Assembly (NCBI GenBank): GCA_018806915.1
Contig: JAGKQI010000059.1
Coordinates: forward strand, 1,054,001 to 1,118,000
DNA length: 64,000 nucleotides
Source: Phytophthora colocasiae
Lineage: Eukaryota; Oomycota; Peronosporomycetes; Peronosporales; Peronosporaceae
Direction of reading: 5' to 3'
This document shows, in pieces, positions 10,477 to 22,400 of the stretch; the stretch's first letter is position 1; each line of letters begins with the position of its first letter. A program made the translations under genes and the position numbers. Under the pieces are notes generated by a model, which ran no database searches, had not been told where the DNA came from, and saw nothing but the letters and a program-made list of their open reading frames with translations.

Positions 10477-12327
10477 TTAGTTCTCCAAACGGATCCGTTC
10501 GTCAGCCTTGCCGAATCCGAAAATGCACCGACATGACGAGAAATCTCCTAGCTTAAAGACCACGGTGACCCGCTTTGCCATACGCTTGACGTTCGTGATA
10601 TCCCCGCTCTGGTTGCCTAGGAACTCGATGACAACGTGATCTGTTGCTGGAAGTACAGCATATCTCTCTTCCGGCACTTCCTCGCCATTCTCGTCACCGT
10701 GGGCGAGCAGTTCGATTCGCCACTGAACCTTATCACCCAAGTCCAAGTAGAAGTCAATCGCCCCCGCCTCTCCGTTGCGTTGACTGTGCCCACGTGTCGA
10801 AAGAGGGAAAACACTGGAGAGTTCCGGGCAAATAGAGCAGGTCGGTGCTGTCCAGCGCGCAAGTCCTTCCATGAACTGATGCTGCAGCGTGGCTTGCTGT
10901 GGGAAGCCATTCTCGTCCGTAGTTGACTCTTTCAGCACTTTAGCCGACATACTCCCAATCGCCTTCCTGACGAGTTTACCTAGAGACGATGGATTGGGGT
11001 ATCCACGAATTGGAAACAGGAACGGAAAATAATACCGTACTGCCCATGGCGACGTAAACTTGACCAGCGAATCCTCACCTTGGACAATAATTCCCTTCTC
11101 GAATAACCGTTTAAACCAGCTTTTGCCCTCGTCTTCCATCGGTGGAGGAGTACAAGCGCCACCTGAAAAACACTTGACTAAGAACGTCTGAAGTTCGTTA
11201 CTTGGCGGTGCAAAGTGATAGCTCCCATACAAGCGACCCATCGTTTCCATCATTCCCCTCGAGAAACAAAACTTCAGCACTTCGGTTTGATCTTGAGACG
11301 TGGTCTCAAAGAACTCCCCGACGTTATCAATAAAAATGCGCAACGCACAGACGTTCCCAGCGCATTCTCGAATAATCAGCTCTTCCAGCACGGGGGTCCT
11401 CAGTTCCGACGGCAGGCCAGTCTCCAAATGAAAAAGTTCCCGAGCTTCATCATCGTCAAGTAAGAGGTCACTCGTCATGAACCTTTTCTCAAAGCGCTTG
11501 AACTCCTCAGGACAATCCCACAACTCGCTTTCAATCGAACGCAATGTAGCCATCACGAATCGCACGTTTTTCGGGATCCATGAGCCAGAACCCTCGACCA
11601 ACGCAGTCCAGAATGCCTTGTCTTCATACTGGCGATGGCAATCGTCCAGCAGCACCACAGCCATTGCCCCATCGGCACCCAGCGTACATTTTTTCTTTGA
11701 AATATCAATTCCACATCGACAGAGGGTTTCCCTGGTTTCACTGGCTGAGCCAAAATTGATCATGCGCATCTCGCAGTGAATACCCGGATATCGCTGACGA
11801 AATAGCAGCAGTAGAGATGTCTTCCCAGACGCTGGTGAGGCTGACACCAATACAAAATTCGTGGCGAGGACTGCGTCGTAAAGTTTTTCTACTAGCGTGT
11901 CACGTAGAAGATGAGGACGGTCCAGATGCATTCCATCGGGATATGGTCGAAATGTAGGGACTTTGGTCCAACCTTTAGGAGCAGGAAAAGGTTCTTGTTT
12001 CGGACCCGCCACCACTATGTGTACAGGATCTCTCTCTTCACCTTCTCCCAGTTTCCCCAATGCATCACCCGACAACCCCACAGACCGTAAACTCCACTTC
12101 ATACCCTTCAACGACGCCAACTTACTCATGTCTTTCTTCAAGTCTTCTTTCACGAGCCATTGACCGTCCTGCTTCGCCAACAAGAGCTGCAGCCTATCCG
12201 CTTCGAAGCTCTTCAGGATCTCCGCCTCGATCGATCGCTTCAGGTCACCCACCGATCCGTTTTCGTCAATGGGGATACGAAATGTGCTCCCTGCTCCAAC
12301 CACTGCACAGTTTAGAATCAACAACAT
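10477..12327 (-). CDS. Crinkler (CRN) effector, P-loop NTPase type, copy A1 (open)
   Basis: Uninterrupted 616-codon gene. Residues 1-60 form a ubiquitin-like CRN N-terminal domain ending in LQLLLAK (46-52), the LFLAK-type host-translocation motif. The DWL-like segment ends in VHIVVAGP (102-109), the HVLVxxP recombination motif. A P-loop NTPase follows, with Walker A ASPASGKTS (~163-171) and Walker B AVVLLDD (~223-229). The last ~90 residues have WRIELL, VVIEFLGN and SSCRCIFGFG, which may be a restriction-nuclease-like fold (inference). CRNs are effectors delivered into plant cells, where many act in the nucleus and some trigger cell death. No classic signal peptide is evident beyond a short hydrophobic start. 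This is the only CRN-A copy of four without a frame break, and it sits in the inverted left arm. Confidence 0.88.
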   Translation of the reverse strand: MLLILNCAVVGAGSTFRIPIDENGSVGDLKRSIEAEILKSFEADRLQLLLAKQDGQWLVKEDLKKDMSKLASLKGMKWSLRSVGLSGDALGKLGEGEERDPVHIVVAGPKQEPFPAPKGWTKVPTFRPYPDGMHLDRPHLLRDTLVEKLYDAVLATNFVLVSASPASGKTSLLLLFRQRYPGIHCEMRMINFGSASETRETLCRCGIDISKKKCTLGADGAMAVVLLDDCHRQYEDKAFWTALVEGSGSWIPKNVRFVMATLRSIESELWDCPEEFKRFEKRFMTSDLLLDDDEARELFHLETGLPSELRTPVLEELIIRECAGNVCALRIFIDNVGEFFETTSQDQTEVLKFCFSRGMMETMGRLYGSYHFAPPSNELQTFLVKCFSGGACTPPPMEDEGKSWFKRLFEKGIIVQGEDSLVKFTSPWAVRYYFPFLFPIRGYPNPSSLGKLVRKAIGSMSAKVLKESTTDENGFPQQATLQHQFMEGLARWTAPTCSICPELSSVFPLSTRGHSQRNGEAGAIDFYLDLGDKVQWRIELLAHGDENGEEVPEERYAVLPATDHVVIEFLGNQSGDITNVKRMAKRVTVVFKLGDFSSCRCIFGFGKADERIRLEN

Positions 12328-12631
12328 GTTAGCTCTACGCTGTGGATTCTGAAATGGAGAAAGAACCGAAGAGAAAACCTGGAATGTTGAACGAAGGTAG
12401 CGATGTTGTTCTTCTATTGTCTCGACCCATCTATCTTCATGTACTTCGAGTCGTTTTAAATAAAATCTTCTTAGAACTAAACTTTGTCAATTATTGATGT
12501 TGGAGTTTTCCGTTATTACTGCGGTAGCATGGTTGATCCTGTTTCGTTAGCAGGATGTCCTAGTTTGACGTGTTGGCAAGTAAAATAATAGAAATGACAG
12601 ATGAAACGATCATTTCGTGCTGCAAAGGCAC
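12328..12631 (-). promoter_or_regulatory. CRN-B1 to CRN-A1 intergenic region, with CRN-A leader
   Basis: Holds the promoter and 5' leader of CRN-A1. Just upstream of the ATG, read on the minus strand, is TTCTTTCTCCATTTCAGAAT followed by CCACAGCG, a sequence that resembles oomycete initiator/leader elements and is conserved in all CRN-A copies. The interval also keeps the 38-bp stretch missing upstream of CRN-A3 and A4, and the TTAA that is occupied by piggyBac in the right arm. Confidence 0.6.
12456..12459. other. Empty TTAA site, orthologous to the piggyBac insertion at 29350-33300
   Basis: Read on the minus strand the local sequence is AAGATTTTATTTAAAACGAC. The right arm has the same left half up to TTAA, then the transposon, then TTAA and AACGACTCG. 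This is an unoccupied target inside the same window. Confidence 0.95.
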
Positions 12632-12910
12632 TTAGTTCTCCAAATGGATCGTTACCACTTCCTTGTTGAATCCAAAGATGCACTTACATGACGAGTAATC
12701 ACCCTGCCGAAAAAACACGGAGACTCTTTTGTCTTTGCGCAGGACGTTCGTGACCTTCCCGCTCTTGTTGCATCGGAAATCGATGACGGCGTAATCGGAC
12801 GCTCTAAGCGCGTAATATTTGCCACCAGGAGCAAATCGATCCATATGCTTGGTGATTCCTTTACCATTGACGAGCAACTCGACTCCCCATTGAAGACCTC
12901 CATCTAAGTA
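12632..12910 (-). pseudogene. CRN-B1 3' fragment (C-terminal domain)
   Basis: Encodes the C-terminal part of CRN-B, from the WGVELLVNG region through YAVIDFR and SSCKCIFGF to the stop near 12632. It is cut at 12910 by the Copia insertion and continues at 18390. The five bases AAGTA at 12906-12910 are the target duplication. Identity to CRN-B2 and B3 is near-complete by eye. Confidence 0.9.
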
Positions 12911-13116
12911 TGTTGAATTGTGCATCGAGACCTGGCGCAGTTTGAAGAAAGATTGAGCAGCAGGGAACCAGGTCGCTGTATGAGAGAGGGCAAAGGCCCA
13001 TGAGTGTTGGTCAGTGTTCAGGTAGGAGCAACTAACACCAAGTAATTCAGTCTTCATATTTTTCCCTCTTCGTAAGGAGCTCGTCGGAGCTATTGCAGCT
13101 TGTCGGAATCACAATA
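12911..13116 (+). repeat. 5' LTR of the Copia element
   Basis: 206 bp, TGTTG...CAATA, differing from the 3' LTR at one visible position (GTCAGTGTTCAGG here, GTCAGTGCTCAGG there). Confidence 0.95.
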
Positions 13117-13121
13117 GGGTT

Positions 13122-14084
13122 ATGAGCCCAAGTGGTGGTGGTAACACAGGCATGAGTAAGCCGATGAAGTACACGAACGAGGGAGTGCCGAAGAACTGGC
13201 AGGGCAAGGATTGGCCAACGTACAAATGGGCAATGACTAATGTTTTCAAGGAGAACGACCTGAAGACGATTGCTGATGGAACCTTAACTAAGGCAATGCT
13301 ATCCACGGCAAGCGCAGAGGATCAGGAGAAGTTCGAGAAAAAGCAAATTAAGATCATGCGCATGATTGGGACGTCTGTGCCGCCCGAAGTTCTTCAGCAG
13401 ATACGCGACAAGGAGACCGGATCGGAGATGTGGGCAGAGCTTTGCAACCTTTTTGAAGGGAAGCAGAATGAAGCGATCAAGGCCTACACGATTCGTCGCT
13501 TGGAGAATGAGCTCTGGGACAAGAAGCTCGCTCCTGGAGGAGATGCAAATCTCCATCTTTGCAAGATGTTCAGCATTAAATCAGAATTGGTAGGCTTGCA
13601 GCACACTATTGAAGACAGTACGATGGTGGACATGCTGTTGGAAAGTTTGCCGGAGTTGACTGAGTTTGAATGCCTGAAATCTTCCATTCGCTATGGTGCG
13701 GACCCAAGTGTGTATACACCGGTGCGAGTTCGTGAGTTAATTCTTGCAGCTGCTGCTCGTCAGAAAGAATTCAGAACTAAGCGCCAGGGGGCCATAAAGG
13801 CGGAGGTGGCAAAGGAAATGATCCGGATAAAGGTGGAAATGGCAGTCAGCAGAACAAGTCCAATGAACAGCGGAAAACCCGACTGTGCTTTGTCTGCGGT
13901 AGTGACAGTCATATTAAAGCAAATTGTCTGGAGCGTGAAGAGAAGAAGAGCGGTGCTTGGGATGGTGAATCCAAGCGGAAACCGCAAGGGAACTTGACGC
14001 TCAGTCAAGAAAAGAAAAGCGGTGCTGGGGATGGTGAATCCAAGCGGAAACCGCAAGGAAATTTGACACTCAGTCAAGTGGACA
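13122..14084 (+). pseudogene. Copia gag with zinc knuckle, frameshifted
   Basis: Starts MSPSGGGNTG and reads as a Copia capsid (retrotran_gag-like) to about residue 220. The frame then shifts by one at the G run at 13787-13791. In the shifted frame the zinc knuckle CFVCGSDSHIKANC (CX2CX4HX4C) follows near 13890. After it is an in-frame direct repeat of 69 bp (23 residues, unit begins near 13951 and again near 14020). The frame shifts back before 14100, so the original gag and pol were one frame. Confidence 0.85.
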
Positions 14085-17000
14085 ATGTACCGTCAGATAC
14101 TGCAGGAAGATGCAGATCAAGGGATAGTGGCGGGATTGATGACTGCTGAGGAACATTTGGAGCACGAAATAATGTACGAGGTGAGTGATCATGGGGCAGG
14201 AGTTGATGAAAGGCTTCTGGATATCAGTGATCAAGAGCCAGCCGAGGACAACTTTAGCGGTTGGTGGTATTTTGACACTGCATCGAATTCTCACGTGGTC
14301 GGAGATCGCTCGTATTTCGTGAGCTTCACTGAGGACACGTCACAACTTCGTAGTATTCGAGGGATTACACCGACAATTGCAGCACGTATTGCTGGTGTCG
14401 GGACTGTTGAAATGACCACTGAAGTAAATGGCTAACAGAAGGTGATGTATCTGGAGGATGTTTTTTACATTCCGGGAGCTGAATTTGGACTCTTTTCACC
14501 CGGATTGGCACATGAACAAGGGTTTGACTTCACGTTTGATCATGACACTCAGGACTTCGCTATACTTTGGGAAGGAAGAGCCGTGGCTCTAGCGAAGCCA
14601 CAAGAAGCAACTTGGGGTTTCTTAGGAGTGCATCCAGGACAGTCAAGAGTGGAGCGGCCGGTTGATCGTCGTCCACTGGCAAATGTTACAGTAGCCGATG
14701 GAGTTGGTACTTTGGCATTATGGCACGAGCGCATGTGTCATATTTGCCCTCAATATCTGAAAACTATGGTGGATAAGGGGCTAGTGAAGAGCATGATGCT
14801 GACCCAGCGTCACCGGGATATCTGCGATGCTTGTCACTTAGGAAAGCAGAAGAAGAAAGGTCACCGCAAGAAACTTGACAGAGCAACAAAATGGCCGAAT
14901 CAAGTGGTGTATGCGGACCTTTTAATCCCCAGTAAGGACAATCGGACTCGGTATGAAGCCGTACTAGTTGTAATGGACGGATATTCTAGATTCGTGAAAG
15001 TGAACTTGTTGACGAGCAAGGAGAGTCCCATTGTGAACAAGCACTTGCAGGAGTACATACTTTGGGCTGAGCGCCAAGCCGGACGGGATGGTGACGGTGC
15101 CGATTACAAAGTGAAGCAAGTACTGACGGACAAAGGTGGTGAATTCATTAACAGAGGGATGGAAAACTGGTACGCAAGGAGAGGAATTGAGCACATCCGT
15201 GTGGGTCCAAAGAGTTCACAGTTGAACTTGTGTGAACGAACTCATCAATCTTTGGTGGATATGATGAAAACCACGATGTTGCATGCAGGATTGCCTCGGA
15301 GCTTGTGGCCAGAAGCCCTACGGAATGCGGTATACGTGAAGAATCGAGTATACAATCGCGGGACTCAGGGAGTACCGTATGAGATGATGTTCGGGATGAA
15401 ACCTGACGTGCATCACATTCGAAAGTTTGGATCGTTGGCGTATGTACACGTGCCAGTGACATCGGGAAGACGCAAACATGACAACAATGCGAAGATTGGT
15501 TTTGTGCTAGGATATGAGGAGGATGTTGTAGGCTGTAAAGTTTACTTCCCAGAGGAGCACACCGCCAAGTTCGTGTCGGACCTACGTGTGGCTGAAGATG
15601 TAGTGTACAAAGACCGTCATGATAATGCTGTAGACGAAGATGATCTGGAGTCGTTGCACTTCACACGGCGTGAAGATCAGGACGTCGAACAGGAAACCAT
15701 CTCGGAGCTGGAGATGGCTACATCCTGGACACAGTCCATGTTTAGCGAGCAAAACACCGAACGGTCTGTTGAGCTCGTGGGAGGCGAAATGGATGTAGTG
15801 GCTGACAGAGAGCTCGAGAAGGGCGTCAAGCATGTAGACACGATCTCGCAAGAACTGGAGACTCGGCAGGACGACGTTGGAAGCACAAGAGAACTTAGTA
15901 GAGAGGTTCTTGAACCCGAAATCGAGAGTGATGGTCACGGTGATGAAGCTTCACGTGGTGAGTCAGTTGTTGTTCGCAGTCTTAGTGCTTGCGTTCCGGA
16001 AAGTGATGTGGTAAGTGGTTCTGGAGATCAGAGAGCTGATGACAGTCCAGGAGATCAGAATGAAGACGTTGAATCTGTGGCGGGAACGCGTGGTTCATCG
16101 GTAGCAGACAACGTGGAGGAGGATGAGGAAGAAGGATCGCTGGTTGATGACAACATTACTGTGGCAAGTGGGTTTTCGTTTGATGAGAAGATAATCTCAG
16201 TGGAAAATGACAACATGTCAAGTGCGATTGGACTTGAAGAGGACTTGGAAACAAGCAATTGGTTGGAGGATGAATTGAATGAGCATTACCATGTAGTTGT
16301 GGACAAGGATAACGCACAAACCGTGGATGCTAGTGCTCAAATTACCCCAACTGCTGCCCGAGAAACTGGAAAACGTGCACACCGCGATGAAACTCAGTCA
16401 GAGGAGGATCGTGTTGAGCATGAGGCAGATAAACCAGAGGTGAAGAGGACTCGAACTGGACTTCGAGAGACGCATGAAAGACGTCGGCCTCAACGGTTTG
16501 ATGACTTTGTTATGTGTGCTACGTCCTCACGGATCCTGGACGGAAACGGAAAGCCTATTCGCGCATGTGAGGTGAAAGTCCCCAGGAACAGACGTGAAGC
16601 ACTACGGTCAAAGTGGGCAAACTATTGGCTGGAAGCAGAAACAGAAGAGATCGCTGCACTGAAAGCGAAGGGAGTTATCCAAGAGATTCCAAATGAGGAA
16701 ATTCCTGAAGATGCTAAACCGGTGAGCACGATGTAGGTCTATGCTTTGAAGTCGGATCACCAAGGATACGTGATCAGATTCAAGGCTCGAATTGTGGCGT
16801 TGGGGAATCACCAACGACCAGGCATTGACTTCAAGGAGACCTTCGCGCCTGTAGCCAGAATGGCATCGTTCCGACTGTTGTTGGGATTGGCTGCACTACT
16901 GGAGTTAGAGGTTTATGGTGGAGACGTGAACACTGCCTACCTCAACGCCTGGCTAGGGATACGTCAGTATCTACACTCCATCAGTGGATATCCGTGCAGA

Positions 17001-18137
17001 GTGAATGGACATTCCTACGTTGTACTCAAGGCTCTATATGGACTAAGACAATCGGGTCGAGAATGGAACTCGGAACTAAATGATTGGTTCATCCAGCGTG
17101 GATACCAGAGGTCGTTGACGGAGCCGTGTCTGTACTACCTGTTCGAGGATGACACGATTGTATACGTGTTAGTATACGTCGACGACATTTTAGTGGCAAC
17201 AAACAGCAAGCAGTTCAAGGATCAGTTGTTCATGGACTTGGACAACACGTACGGTCTTAAGGATCAAGGGCTGTTGACACAGTACTTGGGTGTGGAAGTG
17301 ACACACACTCCGGAGTACATCATGATCAACCAAGGCAAGTATGCAAGAGAGATTCTGGGAAAGTTGGGTTTTGAGAATGCTCACGCAGTGGGGAATCCAA
17401 TGGAAGTAAACTCCCGGCTTATACCTCTTGGAGAGAAGGAGTGTGCTGACAGCAGCTTTCCGTACCGTGAGGCTGTTGGCATGCTCATGTACCTGGCTAC
17501 TAGTACCAGGCCGGACCTGGCTTTCGTCTTGGGCCAGCTGAGTCGCTTCGTGGCGAATCCTTCGTCGAAGCATATTGGGACTCTAAAGAGAGTGTTGCGC
17601 TACTTGACAGGGACTCTAGACTATGGTATCAAGTACGAGAAGAAGAACAACTCAAAGGAGTTGGTGTTGCAGGGCTACTGCGACAGTGATTGGGCTAACG
17701 ACCCAGATCAAAGGAAGAGCACCACTGGATTCGTGTTTACGCTTGCTAGTGGAGCTGTAGCGTGGATGTCACGACGGCAATCTGTCATTGCTTTGTCGAC
17801 CGCAGAGGCGGAGTACATTGCGGCGTGCGAGGCCACGATGGAGGCGGTTGCTGGGAAAAATGTTTTACAGGAGCTTTTACCGCAGCATAAGGTGAAACTG
17901 CGTGTGGGAATTGACAATCAAGCGGCTCACGTGATGGCAACTAATCCTACCTACAGCAGACGCACTCGCCACATTGAATTGCGGTGGCATTACGTTCGGG
18001 AACAAGTGCAAAAGGGCACTGTGGAGTTGCACAAGGTGAAGGGTGAAACGAACCCGGCTGACACGTTCACCAAGCCTCTCGACAAGAAGCGACTGAAAAT
18101 GTTGTTGCAAATTGCAGGGATTGGAAAAGCAGAGTAG
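14085..18137 (+). pseudogene. Copia polyprotein: protease, integrase, RT, RNase H with two stops
   Basis: One frame throughout. The protease-like WWYFDTASNSHVVGDRSYF lies near 14262. The GAG-pre-integrase zinc region (LWHERMCHI...CDACHLGK) and integrase DDE (YADLLIP, LTDKGGEF, NLCERTHQS) follow. An acidic linker leads to RT with YVDDILVATN (~17170) and RNase H (GYCDSDWANDPDQRKSTTGF, ALSTAEAEY). A TAA at 14433-14435 and a TAG at 16734-16736 interrupt it. The latter sits where a Trp is expected, so it looks like TGG to TAG. The RT catalytic YVDD is intact. Confidence 0.92.
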
Positions 18138-18183
18138 TCGAAGACCAGTGTTCGGCCTCGAAAACCGATCTTCGAGAAGGGCG

Positions 18184-18389
18184 TGTTGAATTGTGCATCG
18201 AGACCTGGCGCAGTTTGAAGAAAGATTGAGCAGCAGGGAACCAGGTCGCTGTATGAGAGAGGGCAAAGGCCCATGAGTGTTGGTCAGTGCTCAGGTAGGA
18301 GCAACTAACACCAAGTAATTCAGTCTTCATATTTTTCCCTCTTCGTAAGGAGCTCGTCGGAGCTATTGCAGCTTGTCGGAATCACAATA
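18184..18389 (+). repeat. 3' LTR of the Copia element
   Basis: 206 bp, same ends as the 5' LTR, followed directly by the target duplication AAGTA and then CRN-B sequence. Confidence 0.95.
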
Positions 18390-18631
18390 AAGTAGAAGTC
18401 AACCTGTCCTTTAATGCGCCGGCTAGATTGTTGGCCTGAAGCCGGAAAGGTTTTGGACAGCTCGGGGCAAATCGAGCAGGTAGGCTCCGTCACGGCTGCA
18501 ATTCCTGCCATTAGCTGGTGCTGAAACGTGGCTTCCTTAGGAAAATCTGTCTTGCTAACTGTAGACTGTTCAAGCACGCTTGCCGACATTTTCCCGATCG
18601 CTAACCTGACGAGGTCGTTCAGCGATGACGG
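18390..18631 (-). pseudogene. CRN-B1 middle fragment between two retrotransposons
   Basis: About 240 bp of CRN-B coding sequence, matching 41420-41660 of CRN-B2 in reverse (IGKMSASVLEQSTVSKTDFP and TCSICPELSKTFP regions). It is bounded on the left by the Copia target duplication and on the right by the Gypsy target duplication ACGG. Confidence 0.92.
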
Positions 18632-19476
18632 TGTAGCGCGCGTCTATTATCTTGCCCGGCGCGTTGAGCAAGTCGTATTACTCTGGCTTCTGCGTCCCGT
18701 CCACTTCGGATATACTCAACACTTGCTGGCCGACAGCAACCACTTGTTGCTGCGCCAGACTCGTGGCTTCTTGCCGCGGTCCTATTTATTGAATAGACAC
18801 TACTCTTAATGCCTACTCCTCGTTCGTTTCGTTCGTCTGCCTCGGTCACTACCAAGTCCTCGTCCGTCAGCTCCTCGCAGTTCGTCCCAAGCCCGCCGAC
18901 ACCGTTGAGACCCTCCAGGTGACGTGAAGTCGCTTACACAGCACTCGGAGTACTCACCGAAGCACTTCCAGTCGCCGCCGCCTTCCAAGTTGTCACCCAG
19001 TCCCGTTCGCTGCCCGCCCAGTTCTCACCGCTCGTCACCGCCGTCTGAAGCCTTGTGCTTCTCTTCGGTTGCGCTCTGCTTGCTCTCAAGCAGACTGCAA
19101 ATTTCGTAGTGAGCTCTCCAGCTCCCGTTTCAAAGTGAGCCTTTCAGCCCTTCGTTCATCGGCCGGTCCTCGTACTTCAAGGTCTCCGGTATCCATTCTC
19201 ACTGTATCCATCAGCTCGCAGCTGGCTCGACCCCTCATCGTACCACTGCTCCGCCACCTCGTCGTGCACTTCCGTGCTCCCGTACACGTACTCGTAGAAG
19301 GCGGCCACACTCATTGGCCTGCGCCCCTGTCGTTCGCCATTCCTGAGACCGCCAGCACTTCTCCCACTCGTGCTGCAGCTCTTCCAGTCCATCGTGTCCA
19401 ACTCACGGACGCCCATCAAGCGTCCACATCGCCCGTCTGTCGGTATCGCGTCCGTCGATCGTGACATCCTGTTACA
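18632..19476 (-). repeat. 3' LTR of Gypsy element 1
   Basis: 845 bp, on the left because the element is on the minus strand. Pairs with 27661-28505. Confidence 0.95.
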
Positions 19477-22400
19477 CGCCTTCCCCATCCAGAGAGTCTT
19501 CCACGACTCTTCCGGCTCCGAACAATCGCTCGTACTCCTCGATGGAGGCCCAAAACTTCTCGTTGTTTCCCGCATTCGCCAGCTCACCACATTGCTGTCG
19601 CCGCCATACTCGTTCCGGTTGCAGTTCGTACTCGAGGACATACTGTCCGGCCGCGTTCCGTCGCTTTCGTCTCCGGAGCTCCACCAGAGTCTCGTTCGGT
19701 CGCGTCCGTCCGTCCGTACTCGTAGCTGCTCTTCCACGTCTCTTTTCGCCTCGTACAGCCGCTGCTGCCTGCACTGCCGCCGCCGTTGCGCCAGTAGTCT
19801 CGTGTGCCGTCGATTCGTTACCATCGTCGTCCTCTTCGTCGATCTCGCCGTCAATGTCAGCTGCTGCCGCTTTCAGGAAGTCCGCCGGGTAGTAGTAAGA
19901 GACTAAGAAAGAAACGTGCGCAACGATCCTCTCGTTCTCACCCTGAACGTCTTCTCGTTCCAGTAGGAAATTATCATATCCAGCGGGCTCCACTATTCTT
20001 AGCGGCCCCATCCACTGGTGTACCAACTTCGTCGCCTTCGCACCACGCGGTGGTTTATACATCCACACTCTATCACCCACCCGGAACTCCCGTCGTCTTC
20101 GTACTTGCCGGTTGTAGTATCTCGCCTGACGCTCTTGTTCACGCCGTCGTGACACCTCCGCACACTCGTGACTCTTTCTCAAAACTGCTACTAACTTCCG
20201 GTGATACTCGTTCAATTCGCCTGCTTCCGTCCTGCTCGTTTCACGCAACAACTCGTTGGGGCTCCTCAGCCGTCCCCCCATCATCAGCTCGTTAGGAGAT
20301 ATCGACACCGTCGAATGCCGTCCTGCGTTGTAGGAATACACCGCAAAATCAACCCATCGGTCCCAATCTCGTTGGTTCTCGTCATGCATGTATGTCGCCA
20401 CCATATCTTTCCATGTTCGATTGAATCGCTCGACTAACCCGACTAATTGAGGCCTGTGCGGTACTGCCGTCGTCTGTTCCGCTTGTAGCAGCACCACCAG
20501 CTCCTCGATCGCTCGTCCAGCCATTTCCGGAGCGCCATCAGTCAATAACTCACGAAAAGCCCCAAACCGTAGCACGACGTTCTTCATCAGGAATGACGCC
20601 ACGTCTTCCGCCGTATGCTGCTTTACACTCGCTGCGACCACATATCGCGTCACATACTCCACAGCGGCGATAACAAACCTGTTACCTCCGTCAGTCGCCG
20701 GCAATGGACCCGCTACGTCCAGCGCCCACCTGTCACCAACATCGCCACCTCTAAGACTCCTCAGTGGAGGCACCACCTCTCGCGGTCTCGCCTTCCTGCT
20801 GCCACACTCCTGACAACCTCGTACCCAACGTTTCACCTCCTTACTCAGTCCCGGCCACCAGTAAATCGCCGCGATCCTCGCATAAGTGTGCGGTGCACGT
20901 AAATGACCTGCCCACACGGAGTCATGGTGCTCCTTGAAAACCACGGACCACAACGCCGGCGGCAATATCACACGCTGCCCTTCCGCCGTTTCAATCATTA
21001 CCAGTCCGTACACCGTTGACACCTTTCGTCCTCGGTGAACTCCCGTGTCCACTAGTCGCTTCACCATCTTGCTCTTCCGCTGTGCTTCTCGGATCTCGTC
21101 GTCTGTCAGCTGTAGTGTTTGTTCAGCAATCCGTCGCTGCTCGACTCGCTCTACACGTTCTGCACGCCGGGCTCCGTCACATTCGTCCTCGCGTTCCATC
21201 GTCATCCGTCGTTCGTTAGTCCTCACCTCGTTCTCGTTCAATACCTCAGGTTCGGTCGACACCTCACCCACGTGCTCTCGATGCCTCCCGGCTGGTCCGG
21301 TGCTACTCGTGCTTGCCGATACTGCCTCCGTCGTTCCTGCGCCTCCCATCGTCACATTCGCTGCGGCTGCATGCACGTCGTCCCCCACGTTCACCGCCGG
21401 TTCCTCACTATTCGCCAACGCCTCAGTATCTTCGTCGCTGTCGTTCACCGCCACCTCGTTCAGCGCCCTAATGGCTTCCTCTCGCCACTGTCGTTCATCT
21501 TCACGTCGTTTTGCTGCTCTCGTACGGGGTCGTGTCGGTTCGTCGTTCGTTCTCGTCTCTGTGCGTCCTTCCGTCGTCACTGCCGAAATGTTTTCTGTCT
21601 CAGCCATCGTCGTACTCGGTACAGGATCGTTCGCACTACACACCGTACCGCATGTAGCTCCTGTCATCGATACCGCACCGTTCTGCTGTTTTGTCTGGTT
21701 ACTCAGCACCGTCATCAACAGGGGCTCATATCGTCCAGATTTCTTGCCAGTCCGCGTCGTGCCGCTCATCCGTCGTCCGTGCGAATCTCGTTCGGGTGCG
21801 TCTACACGTTCTGCTGGAGGTACACTCGTCGTCACTTGTTTGTTCTGCGGCTCATACCCTTCTAACCGCTCGTCCTGCCGCACGTTCTTCTCGATGTCCT
21901 GGTGTTTCATCCGTGTAGTCGCCTCGTCGCCCTCAACGTCCGGCCCTCGGTCCACACAACTGTTCATTGCCGTGCCAGTCGTCATCTCCGTCGTTCGTGC
22001 TCGTCGCCGTGCCCTCCGCCTTCTGCCGACTGCTGCTCCTACAGATGCTGTCACAGGTGCTCTGGAGAGTGCATCTGCTACCACGTTCGTAGTCCCCGGT
22101 CGATACTCGACTTCAAAATTAAACTCTTGTAATGTCAAAGCCCAGCGGTGAAGTTTCCCCGTCAGATTCGAACTGGTCATCAACCACTTCAACGCCGAGT
22201 GATCAGTGATGATCACGAACTTCCTTCCATACAGGTACGGTCTAAATAACTTCACTGCCCAAACAACCGCCAAACATTCTAACTCCGTGATTCCATACTT
22301 GCTCTCAGCTTCGTTGTTGACCTTGCTGGCATAAGCCACCGGCTGCCATCCGCTGCCGTGATCCTGCATCAAACACGCGCCTAAACCAACTCTGCTCGCG

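Larger units (their letters stand above)
12911..18389 (+). mobile_element. Ty1/Copia LTR retrotransposon inserted in CRN-B1
   Basis: Two 206-bp LTRs (12911-13116 and 18184-18389) start TGTTG and end CAATA. I count one mismatch between them, so the insertion is young. The target duplication AAGTA is at 12906-12910 and 18390-18394. Directly after the 5' LTR comes GGGTTATGAGCCC, a plausible primer-binding site. GAGAAGGGCG precedes the 3' LTR as polypurine tract. The element is antisense to the host gene. Internal coding sequence is ordered gag, protease, integrase, RT, RNase H, which is the Copia order. Confidence 0.95.

Noticed and set aside
21045..22151. Long plus-strand frame of 368 codons
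   Set aside because: Ser/Arg-rich composition, antisense to the Gypsy pol linker, with no domain; an artefact of biased codon use.
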